Made by a program: the position numbers and the translations under genes. From NCBI GenBank assembly GCA_002314145.1, contig DCCG01000015.1, positions 44,384-108,383 of the forward strand: a DNA stretch of 64,000 bases. The letters are read 5' to 3'. Each line of letters begins with the position of its first letter. The stretch's first letter is position 1. This document shows positions 7,569-15,193 of this stretch, one piece after another. The stretch comes from Thalassolituus sp. UBA1087. GTDB lineage: Bacteria; Pseudomonadota; Gammaproteobacteria; Pseudomonadales; Oceanobacteraceae. The notes beneath the pieces were generated by a model. The model was not told where the DNA came from. It worked only from the letters and a program-made list of their open reading frames with translations, and made no database searches.

Positions 7569-8162
7569 ATGTTAGTCATGATCGATAATTACGATTCTTT
7601 TACCTACAACGTGGTGCAATACTTTGCCGAATTAGGTGCCGACGTTAAGGTGTTCCGTAACGACGAAATCAGTGTGGCTGAAATCGAAGCCATGCAGCCG
7701 GATCAACTGGTTATTTCACCGGGCCCCTGCACACCGAATGAGGCTGGTATTTCCATGGAAGCCATCCGTTATTTTGCCGGTAAGTTACCCATTCTGGGAA
7801 TTTGTCTCGGGCATCAGAGTATCGGGCAGGTCTTTGGAGGTGACATCATCCGTGCCGGTCAGGTCATGCACGGTAAGATCTCGCCGATCCATCATAAAGA
7901 TACAGGAGTGTTTCAGGGGCTGCAGAATCCCTATAACGCCACCCGTTACCACTCGCTGGTGATTGATAAGAACACCATGCCGGAATGCCTGGAAATTACC
8001 GCCTGGACGGAAAATGCCGATGGCAGCATGGAAGAAATTATGGGTATCCGGCATAAAGAGTTAGCGATAGAAGGCGTGCAGTTTCACCCGGAATCGATAC
8101 TGACTGAACACGGTCACGACCTGCTGAAGAATTTTCTTGAACAGAATGAAGGGGATAAATAA
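7569..8162 (+). CDS. trpG: Anthranilate synthase component II (glutamine amidotransferase)
   Basis: A 197-residue class I glutamine amidotransferase that supplies ammonia to TrpE and may also serve aminodeoxychorismate synthase (PabA role). The catalytic triad is visible: Cys in LGICLGHQSIGQ near residue 79 and His-Glu in QFHPESILTEHG near residue 172. The oxyanion segment SPGPCTPNEAG lies near residue 50. An AGGAG ribosome site precedes the ATG. The stop overlaps the trpD start in a TAATG junction, which indicates translational coupling. Confidence 0.97.
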   Translation: MLVMIDNYDSFTYNVVQYFAELGADVKVFRNDEISVAEIEAMQPDQLVISPGPCTPNEAGISMEAIRYFAGKLPILGICLGHQSIGQVFGGDIIRAGQVMHGKISPIHHKDTGVFQGLQNPYNATRYHSLVIDKNTMPECLEITAWTENADGSMEEIMGIRHKELAIEGVQFHPESILTEHGHDLLKNFLEQNEGDK

Positions 8163-9211
8163 TGGATATTAAAACGGCACTGGCGCGTGTTGTTGAACGT
8201 CAGGATTTATCCACCGAAGATATGATCGACGTGATGCGCCAGATTATGACCGGTGAATGTGATGAAGCACAGATCGGTGGTTTTCTGGTTGGCCTGCGTA
8301 TGAAAAGTGAAAGCATCGATGAAATCGTTGGTGCTGTTACTGTGATGCGTGAGCTGGCTAGCGGCGTCAAAATTAAAGCAGAACACCCGGTGGATATTGT
8401 CGGTACCGGCGGCGATGGCGCGAATTTATTCAACGTGTCTACGGCATCCTCTTTTATTGTGGCTGCCGCCGGCGGTACCGTCGCCAAGCATGGGAATCGT
8501 GGTGTCTCGTCGAAATCCGGTAGTGCAGACCTGCTGGAAGCGGCCGGCGTCAATCTTAACCTCAGTTCCGATCAGGTGGCCCGCTGTATTGATGAACTGG
8601 GTGTCGGCTTTATGTTTGCCCCCTCCCATCACAGTGCAATGAAATATGCGATAGGCCCGCGTAAATCACTGGGTATGCGCACTATCTTTAATATTTTAGG
8701 ACCGATGACCAACCCGGCGGGTGTCGCCAATCAGGTGATCGGTGTATTCAGTAAAGCGCTGGTGCGGCCGGTAGCAGAAGTTCTGCAGCGTATGGATGCC
8801 GGTCATATTCTGGTGGTGCACTCAAAAGACGGTCTTGATGAAATCAGCCTGGCAACCCCGACTTACGCCTGTGAATTAAAGAATGGCGAACTGAAAGAGT
8901 TCGAAATTAAGCCGGAAGATCTGGGAATTGAAGCCCAGGTTCTGACCGGGCTGGACGTCAGCAGTTCGCAAGAAAGCCTTGCTCTGATTAAAGATGCACT
9001 GGGTAAGCGCGAAACCGCCAATGGTAAAAAAGCAGCGGATATTCTGGCGTTAAATGCTGGTGCAGCTATCTATGTTGCGGGTCTGGCACAGACGATGAAA
9101 GCTGGTGTCGATATGGCGCAGGATGCCATTTATTCCGGACTGGCACTGGAAAAACTTAATGAGCTGGTAAGCTTTTCACGCTTTCTGGCTGAAGACGAAG
9201 CAAACCAATGA
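8162..9211 (+). CDS. trpD: Anthranilate phosphoribosyltransferase
   Basis: A 349-residue enzyme that transfers phosphoribose from PRPP to anthranilate. The PRPP-binding glycine-rich motif VGTGGDGANLFNVSTASS is near residue 80, followed by KHGNRGVSSKSGSADLLEA near residue 107. Full length for the family. It overlaps trpG by one base and trpC by four (ATGA), so the trpGDC part of the operon is tightly coupled, the arrangement common in Pseudomonas-type gammaproteobacteria. Confidence 0.97.
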   Translation: MDIKTALARVVERQDLSTEDMIDVMRQIMTGECDEAQIGGFLVGLRMKSESIDEIVGAVTVMRELASGVKIKAEHPVDIVGTGGDGANLFNVSTASSFIVAAAGGTVAKHGNRGVSSKSGSADLLEAAGVNLNLSSDQVARCIDELGVGFMFAPSHHSAMKYAIGPRKSLGMRTIFNILGPMTNPAGVANQVIGVFSKALVRPVAEVLQRMDAGHILVVHSKDGLDEISLATPTYACELKNGELKEFEIKPEDLGIEAQVLTGLDVSSSQESLALIKDALGKRETANGKKAADILALNAGAAIYVAGLAQTMKAGVDMAQDAIYSGLALEKLNELVSFSRFLAEDEANQ

Positions 9212-10008
9212 ATACTCCGACCATTTTAAAAAAGATTCTGGCCACCAAGGCCGAAGAAGTTGCCCAACGCAGCAAATCATTGCCGCTGGCAGAGGTTAAA
9301 GCGCGGGCGCTGGATTCTGATCCTGAACAGTTACGCGGTTTTTATAACTCGATGCTGGCGAAAGTTGAAGCCGGGCTGCCGGCGGTGATTGCAGAAGTCA
9401 AAAAAGCCTCACCGTCGAAAGGCGTGCTGCGTGAACATTTCGTGCCGGAAGAAATCGCTGAATCTTATGAAGTGGGCGGTGCCGCCTGTTTATCGGTTCT
9501 TACTGACCACGACTATTTTCAGGGGCATGAAGACTTTCTTAAAGCTGCCCGTGCTGCCTGTTCACTGCCGGTCATCCGTAAAGACTTTCTGGTTGATCCG
9601 TATCAGATCTATGAAGCACGGACAATTAATGCTGACTGTGTACTGCTGATAGTGGCAGCGCTGAGTAAAATGCAGTTACAGGATCTGGAAGGCATGGCGC
9701 ACGAATGTGGTATGGACGTGCTGGTGGAGGTTCATGATGAAGAAGAGCTGCATACTGCGCTGACGCTGAATACGCCACTGTTAGGTATTAATAACCGTAA
9801 TCTGCATACCTTTGATCTGACGCTGGAAACGACCTTTTCGCTGCAGCAGCAGGTGCCGGCGGATAAATTACTGGTCACCGAAAGCGGAATTCTTACCCCT
9901 GATGATGTGGCTGTGATGCGGGAGCGCAAGATTAACGCATTTCTCGTCGGAGAAGCCTTTATGCGCGCCGACAATCCGGGTGATGCTCTGCATTCGCTGT
10001 TTTTCTGA
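9208..10008 (+). CDS. trpC: Indole-3-glycerol phosphate synthase
   Basis: A 266-residue TIM-barrel enzyme that closes the indole ring. Signatures include IAEVKKASPSKG near residue 60, RKDFLVDPYQIYEAR near residue 130 and GINNRNLHTFDLTLE near residue 193, which carry the usual catalytic Lys and Glu and phosphate-binding residues. It is monofunctional: the TrpF domain fused to it in E. coli is absent. trpF, trpA and trpB are not in this window. The operon ends at a bidirectional terminator 17 bp downstream. Confidence 0.97.
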   Translation: MNTPTILKKILATKAEEVAQRSKSLPLAEVKARALDSDPEQLRGFYNSMLAKVEAGLPAVIAEVKKASPSKGVLREHFVPEEIAESYEVGGAACLSVLTDHDYFQGHEDFLKAARAACSLPVIRKDFLVDPYQIYEARTINADCVLLIVAALSKMQLQDLEGMAHECGMDVLVEVHDEEELHTALTLNTPLLGINNRNLHTFDLTLETTFSLQQQVPADKLLVTESGILTPDDVAVMRERKINAFLVGEAFMRADNPGDALHSLFF

Positions 10009-10024
10009 TAGCGATATACGCCCA

Positions 10025-10052
10025 TAAAAAAACCGGCGACGCCGGTTTTTTT
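10025..10052. terminator. Bidirectional terminator between trpC and the HD-GYP gene
   Basis: An AAAAAAACCGGC arm and its GCCGGTTTTTTT complement enclose a two-base loop, with T runs for both directions. Confidence 0.92.
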
Positions 10053-10063
10053 ATGCCTGTTTG

Positions 10064-11611
10064 TCAGTCGGGAAACTCCGCCCGGATGGCCAGAATATCC
10101 TCCAGGTTTTCCATTACCAGTTCAACCAGTCGCGGGTCGAACTGTTTACCGGATTCACTCTGAATCAGATAAATGATCTGATCATCCGGCCACGGATCTT
10201 TGTAGCAGCGCTGACTGCCTAATGCATCGAACACGTCGGCAATGGCTGCGATCCGGCCGGCGATGTGAATCTGCTCACCCTGCAGGCCTCTGGGGTAGCC
10301 GGAACCATCCCAGCGTTCGTGATGTTGTGCTGCAATAATAGCCGCCAGCTGTAAGATACGGCGGTCAGATTTACTCAGAATATCCGAGCCGATCTGAGCA
10401 TGTTCCTGCATTATGTTCCATTCTTCAGGATCGTGTTTCCCGGGTTTGTTGAGGATTTTATCCGGAATCGCGATCTTGCCCACATCGTGCAGTGGCGCTG
10501 CCAGTTTGATCAGTTCCGCTTCCTGTTCCGATAAACCGGCACGGATCGCCAGCAGGCGGGAAATCTGTGCGACGCGTTTGACATGGGCACCGGTTTCACG
10601 TGAACGGTGCTCAACAGCTTCCCCCAGCATATAAACCAACTCACGCTGGGTTTCGATAATTTCTTCGCGCATCAGCAGATTTTCATAAGTGATGGCGACA
10701 TTGGTGGCATAAATTTCCAGCAACTGTTTGTCCAGTTCGGAAGGTTCTTTTTGGTAGGTGACGAACAGCAGGCTTTCACTGCCCCGTTCGGAAGCAAAAT
10801 AACCAATATAGTGATTGGCAAAATACTGGCTTTTGCGTTCGCTCATCGCCTGTTCAAAGCCTTCGCGGACGCGTGCAGGAATGTTGTCAAAGTTGTCTTC
10901 GTCACTCAGCTGCTGCATATCGCCGGTGGCTGCCAGTACCCGGAAGCGGTGGCTGCCAAGCAGGGTGTCCGCTTTGGTGGTGCTGGAACAGTAAAGCGCA
11001 CTGTCTTCCAGTCCCAGCAGGTTTGTGACCTGTGCCAGGACTGCGGAGGCAAACTGATTAATGGCACCGGCACTGAATACTTCTGCGGATGCAGTAATAA
11101 CCCGTTCCAGTCCGCGTCTGTGTTCATTCAGCGTACAGATATCACGATAGCTGCGCAGGGTGGCATACATCAGCGTATTCAGTTTGGTGGTGGTGAGCTC
11201 GGTTTTGTCTTTGTAGTCGTTAATATCGTAAGTACGGATGACTTCATGTTCCGGCGCCTGACCTGGTTGGCCGGTACGCAGGACGATGCGGGTATAACGG
11301 TTATTGAGTTCTTCGCGGATATAACGGGCGACTTCCAGCCCGGCGTGATCATCTTCCATCACTACGTCCAGAAGGATCATCGCGATATCATGGTTTTCCG
11401 CCATGATCTGACGGGTTTCTTCACCACTGTAAGCGCTGATCAGTTCCAGACGACGACCGTCAAACTGAAAGCCTGACAGGACCATGCGGGTGATACGGTG
11501 AACGTCGGGCTCATCATCGGCAATCAGAATACGCCAGACATTGGGATGGGGGTGGGCAGAAGCGTCGTCAGAAAAAACATCATCGTCGGCAAACAGCATG
11601 TCTTCGGCCAT
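10064..11611 (-). CDS. Response regulator with DUF3369 and HD-GYP cyclic-di-GMP phosphodiesterase domain
   Basis: A 515-residue cytoplasmic two-component output protein. Residues 25-155 form a receiver domain (acidic ADDE at 31-34, phosphoacceptor Asp82 in LLDVVMEDD). Residues about 165-320 match the DUF3369 linker domain common in this architecture. Residues 330-510 are an HD-GYP domain with HDVGK at 375-379 and an intact HHERWDGSGYP at 430-440, so it should degrade cyclic di-GMP. No histidine kinase gene is adjacent, so its partner is elsewhere. It converges with the trp operon and lies behind the Crp gene on the same strand. Confidence 0.93.
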   Translation of the reverse strand: MAEDMLFADDDVFSDDASAHPHPNVWRILIADDEPDVHRITRMVLSGFQFDGRRLELISAYSGEETRQIMAENHDIAMILLDVVMEDDHAGLEVARYIREELNNRYTRIVLRTGQPGQAPEHEVIRTYDINDYKDKTELTTTKLNTLMYATLRSYRDICTLNEHRRGLERVITASAEVFSAGAINQFASAVLAQVTNLLGLEDSALYCSSTTKADTLLGSHRFRVLAATGDMQQLSDEDNFDNIPARVREGFEQAMSERKSQYFANHYIGYFASERGSESLLFVTYQKEPSELDKQLLEIYATNVAITYENLLMREEIIETQRELVYMLGEAVEHRSRETGAHVKRVAQISRLLAIRAGLSEQEAELIKLAAPLHDVGKIAIPDKILNKPGKHDPEEWNIMQEHAQIGSDILSKSDRRILQLAAIIAAQHHERWDGSGYPRGLQGEQIHIAGRIAAIADVFDALGSQRCYKDPWPDDQIIYLIQSESGKQFDPRLVELVMENLEDILAIRAEFPD

Positions 11612-11713
11612 GGCAGGCGCTCCGTGTACGGGTCATAGGGCTGATGCCCCATGCGTCCGGGGGCATACAGACAGACAGTTTAGATCAGTCTGACGCCTTA
11701 TGCAGCCGCCTGC

Positions 11714-12376
11714 TCAGGACGGACGGGGTGGTGGTGGACGGCGGGCGCCAAACACGACCATGGTTTTACCTTTAACCGAAACCAGCCCTTTTTCTTCCAG
11801 ATCTTTCAATACACGGCCGACCATTTCCCGTGAACAGCCAACAATGCGGCCGATTTCCTGGCGGGTTATTTTGATCTGCATACCGTCAGGGTGTGTCATC
11901 GCATCCGGTTCTTTGCTCAGGTCGAGCAGCGTACGTGCGACCCGGCCAGTTACATCAAGAAAGGCGAGGTCGCCTGCTTTGCGCGTTGTGCGGCTGAGAC
12001 GGTTGGCCATCTGACGGAAAATATAAAACATCAGTTTCGCGTCCTGCTCTACCAGTTCGCGGAACTTGGTGTAACTGATTTCAGCAACCTCACATTCTGT
12101 TTTGGCTTTTACCCATGCGGTACGGGCCTGCTGTTCTTCATCGAACAGTCCCATTTCGCCGAAGAAATCGCCTTCGTTCAGGTACGCCATGACCATTTCC
12201 CGGCCATCATCATCTTCAATGATGACGCTTACTGATCCTTTTATTAAATAATAAAGGGTGTCACTCTCTTCGCCGGCATATATCAGCGTTGAGCGGGCCG
12301 GGTAACGGCGCTTATGGCAGTGAGATAAAAAGTCGTCAAGGTGCTGATGCTTTGACGGCATTTTGGGGAGACTCAT
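11714..12376 (-). CDS. crp: Crp/Vfr-type cyclic AMP-dependent transcription regulator
   Basis: A 220-residue global regulator very close to Pseudomonas Vfr. The N-terminal cyclic-nucleotide domain contains the GDFFGEMGLF and ARTAWVKAKTECEVAEIS segments that contact cAMP. The C-terminal helix-turn-helix reads TRQEIGRIVGCSREMVGRVL at about residues 170-189, nearly identical to Crp. The protein ends in an unusual Arg-Arg-Pro-Pro-Pro-Pro-Arg-Pro-Ser tail beyond the normal end at VVFGAR. The gene is divergent from an OsmC/YhfA-like gene, the same pairing as crp-yhfA in E. coli. Confidence 0.93.
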   Translation of the reverse strand: MSLPKMPSKHQHLDDFLSHCHKRRYPARSTLIYAGEESDTLYYLIKGSVSVIIEDDDGREMVMAYLNEGDFFGEMGLFDEEQQARTAWVKAKTECEVAEISYTKFRELVEQDAKLMFYIFRQMANRLSRTTRKAGDLAFLDVTGRVARTLLDLSKEPDAMTHPDGMQIKITRQEIGRIVGCSREMVGRVLKDLEEKGLVSVKGKTMVVFGARRPPPPRPS

Positions 12377-12554
12377 ATTGGGCGTCCAATCCTGTGTTAA
12401 TCTAGATTATCACTCATTAACTGTCTGAGGTGAACCATGAGAGTGTAGTGAAGATTAGGCGAATTCCGCCATCTTTTTCTGCATGGGTGATTTATCCAAT
12501 CCTTATCCGTGTGATAATCTCCGCATCTTTTTGCTATTTCAACCAGAGGTAAAC

Positions 12555-12977
12555 ATGAAAGCAGCAGTAAAATGGGTTGATGGTGCCATGTTTCTGGGCG
12601 AATCCGGCAGTGGTCATTCCGTTGTCATGGATGGTCCGGAAGATCATGGTGGCCGCAATATGGGCGTACGGCCAATGGAAATGCTGTTACTTGGCCTGGG
12701 CGGATGTACCAGTTTTGACGTTATGAGCATTCTGCGTAAACAGCGTCTGGATGTGACTGATTGCGTTGCAGATATTGAAGCCGAACGGGCGGATGCCGTC
12801 CCCAGTGTGTTCACGAAAATTCATGTGCATTTCCGGGTTACCGGCCGTAACCTGAAAGAATCCGCGGTGGAGCGGGCAGTCAAACTGTCAGCTGAAAAAT
12901 ATTGTTCTGCTTCTATCATGCTGGAGCAGGGTGGTGTGGAAATTACTCACAGTTATTCGGTCAGTGAGTCTGACTGA
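12555..12977 (+). CDS. OsmC family protein (YhfA-like)
   Basis: A 140-residue OsmC/Ohr-superfamily protein. The YhfA-type signature is visible in GVRPMEMLLLGLGGCTSFDV, with one conserved Cys near residue 54, and a second Cys in EKYCSASIMLEQ near residue 117; in the family these two cysteines reduce peroxides. The start at 12555 follows an AGAGGT ribosome site; an upstream in-frame ATG at 12483 would add 24 unlikely residues. It sits divergently next to crp, as yhfA does in enterics. Exact substrate not known. Confidence 0.88.
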   Translation: MKAAVKWVDGAMFLGESGSGHSVVMDGPEDHGGRNMGVRPMEMLLLGLGGCTSFDVMSILRKQRLDVTDCVADIEAERADAVPSVFTKIHVHFRVTGRNLKESAVERAVKLSAEKYCSASIMLEQGGVEITHSYSVSESD

Positions 12978-13008
12978 AACAGGGCACCCGGTGCCGGGGA
13001 GTTAATGA

Positions 13009-13800
13009 TTGAATAATAAATTGCGGCTTCATGGCTTTAATAACCTGACCAAGTCATTAAGTTTCAATATTTACGATATCTGTTACACCAACAGTGAAAA
13101 AGAACGTCAGGAGTACATTGAGTACATCGATGAGTTGTATAACGCTGATCGCCTGACCAGAATTCTGACGGATGTGGTGGACATCATCGGGGCCAACATT
13201 CTTAACATTGCGCGTCAGGATTACGAACCTGAAGGCGCCAGTGTGACCATGTTAATTGCTGAACATGAAGTCTTGCCCAGTGAAGACCTGATGGAAGAAA
13301 AGCCCGGCCCGCTGCACGATGCGCTCGTGGCTCATCTCGATAAAAGTCATGTGACGGTGCACACCTACCCGGAAAGTCATCCCCAGGGCGGGATTTCCAC
13401 ATTCCGCGCCGATATCGATGTTTCAACCTGTGGACTGATATCACCTCTGAAGGCACTGAACTACCTGATTCACAGTTTCGATTCCGATATTGTGACGGTT
13501 GATTACCGCGTACGCGGGTTCACCCGCGATGTGGATGGCGTAAAGCACTATATTGATCACGATATCAATTCTATTCAGAATTACCTGACAGAAGATACGC
13601 AGAAGGCGTATCAGATGATTGATGTGAACGTTTATCAGGAAAACACTTTCCACACCAAAATGCTGCTCAAGGACTTCGAACTGGATAACTACCTGTTTGG
13701 TGAAGGTGTTCAGTCCATGACACCCGCTGAGCGCCAGCAGGTGGAAGATAAACTGCGCAAAGAAATGCTGGAAATATTTTACTCACGCAATATGCCATGA
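13009..13800 (+). CDS. speD: S-adenosylmethionine decarboxylase proenzyme
   Basis: A 263-residue E. coli-type SpeD that makes decarboxylated SAM, the aminopropyl donor for spermidine. It self-cleaves to a pyruvoyl enzyme; the cleavage site is Lys112-Ser113 in AHLDKSHVTVHTYPESHP. The N terminus (LRLHGFNNLTKSLSFNIYDI) matches E. coli SpeD closely. The start is TTG, supported by that alignment and by GGGGAG seven bases upstream; an ATG just before it runs into a stop after three codons. speE is not adjacent. An MFS transporter gene begins 7 bp after the stop, so the two may be co-transcribed. Confidence 0.96.
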   Translation: MNNKLRLHGFNNLTKSLSFNIYDICYTNSEKERQEYIEYIDELYNADRLTRILTDVVDIIGANILNIARQDYEPEGASVTMLIAEHEVLPSEDLMEEKPGPLHDALVAHLDKSHVTVHTYPESHPQGGISTFRADIDVSTCGLISPLKALNYLIHSFDSDIVTVDYRVRGFTRDVDGVKHYIDHDINSIQNYLTEDTQKAYQMIDVNVYQENTFHTKMLLKDFELDNYLFGEGVQSMTPAERQQVEDKLRKEMLEIFYSRNMP

Positions 13801-13807
13801 GGCTTCA

Positions 13808-15001
13808 ATGCCGCTTCTTATCCGTGGCCTGATGGTGGCTCAGGCGCTGGCCCTCAGCGCCGCACCTCTGATGGTTCTGCTGGGTGGCCTGATTGGTCGC
13901 CAGCTTCACCCTGATCCCAGATTCGCGACTCTGCCGGTGGCTGCCATGATCTGCGGCGCAGCGGTCTTTGCCTGGCCCGCAGCGCAGCTCGCCCGCTATC
14001 TGGGACGGCGCCGACTGTTTGTTGTCGCCATGCTCTGTGGCGCCCTGTTCAGTCTTCTGGCGTCTGTGTCGGTCAGCCGGGCGTGGTTCTGGGGTTTTAC
14101 CCTGTCGGCTTTCGGCATTGGCGCGGTGGGGGTGGTTGTACAGCAGTTCCGGTTTGTGGCCATGGCGTCGGTCAGTGCCGATCAGGCCCCTGTCGTGGCC
14201 GCACGGCTTTTGCTGGCGGGCCTGGTGTCCGCTTTTCTGGGGCCGGAACTAACCCGCCTGAATGACTGGCTGCCATCGCTGGGCGGAGGGGCGGCCTTTG
14301 CTGCACTGATCATCTGTTATCTGGCGGCGGCCGGAATTCTGTTGTGGCTGATGCCCCGCAGCGGCCAGATGGATTCCCGCCACCATCATGAAGGACGCCG
14401 CTGGTCAGAGTTGCTGAGCCAGCCGGCTTTGCCGCTGGCAATGGTATCGGCGGCCTGTGGCTACGGGGTGATGGCTTACATCATGACGGCGACACCGCTC
14501 AGTATGACGCAGGGGGCTGGCTATGATCTCAGTGCGGCGAAATGGGTTATCCAGAGTCATATCGTGGCAATGTTCCTGCCTTCGCTGATCTCGGGCCAGT
14601 TAATCCGCAGGCTCGGACACTGGCGCATGATTTTCACCGGCATGCTGATTATGTTGCTGTGTATTCTGATTGCCTGGTGGGATCAGACGTTTGTGCATTA
14701 CTGGCTGGGGCTGGTGTTACTGGGACTGGGCTGGAATCTGTTGTTTGTGGCCGGCACCGCTCTGCTGTCGCGCTGTTATCAGACGGAAGAAGCCGGCCGG
14801 GTGGAAGGCATCAATGATCTCGCCGTCTTTGCCTGTCAGGCCCTGGGGGCGCTGGCATCCGGCGCTGTGGTTCTGGTGCTGGGCTGGCAGGGGATGCTGT
14901 TGACCACGCTGCCAGCGCTGTTGCTGTTATTGATGATGCTGTTACGCACACCCCGGCGGGGTGTCAGTGGCGGCGGTCTGGCTTCTGTGCGCGAATCCTG
15001 A
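13808..15001 (+). CDS. Major facilitator superfamily transporter
   Basis: A 397-residue inner-membrane protein with about twelve hydrophobic segments in two halves, split by a hydrophilic loop around residue 190. A LARYLGRRRLFVVAML stretch near residue 57 corresponds to the basic loop 2-3 motif of the major facilitator family, and SGQLIRRLGHWRMIF is its second-half counterpart. It begins 7 bp after speD, which could hint at polyamine or SAM-related export, but no substrate can be read from the sequence. Its 3' end overlaps a possible small antisense gene. Confidence 0.85.
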   Translation: MPLLIRGLMVAQALALSAAPLMVLLGGLIGRQLHPDPRFATLPVAAMICGAAVFAWPAAQLARYLGRRRLFVVAMLCGALFSLLASVSVSRAWFWGFTLSAFGIGAVGVVVQQFRFVAMASVSADQAPVVAARLLLAGLVSAFLGPELTRLNDWLPSLGGGAAFAALIICYLAAAGILLWLMPRSGQMDSRHHHEGRRWSELLSQPALPLAMVSAACGYGVMAYIMTATPLSMTQGAGYDLSAAKWVIQSHIVAMFLPSLISGQLIRRLGHWRMIFTGMLIMLLCILIAWWDQTFVHYWLGLVLLGLGWNLLFVAGTALLSRCYQTEEAGRVEGINDLAVFACQALGALASGAVVLVLGWQGMLLTTLPALLLLLMMLLRTPRRGVSGGGLASVRES

Positions 15002-15086
15002 CGGTCTGCCGGGCCGGTGCCGGGCTGATACAGGCATACAGGATGCCACACAGAAGCAGACCGGATAATAAAACATAGGCTGTCAT
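14964..15086 (-). CDS. Possible small single-pass membrane protein
   Basis: A 40-codon open frame whose product starts MTAYVLLSGLLLCGILYACI, one transmembrane-length segment, then a basic Arg-rich tail. AGAAGG lies about eight bases before the ATG, a good ribosome site for such a short frame. It overlaps the end of the MFS gene in the opposite direction and lies downstream of the TonB receptor gene on the same strand. No homologue recognised; it could be chance. Confidence 0.35.
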   Translation of the reverse strand: MTAYVLLSGLLLCGILYACISPAPARQTVRIRAQKPDRRH

Positions 15087-15193
15087 ATCGGATACCTTCT
15101 CAGTGATTTGTATCCAGCATAGATCAGCGGGCCTGATGCGCAGATTCTGGCAGCCTGTCATAGCTGCACATGAGGTCTTTTTATCAGCGCAGG

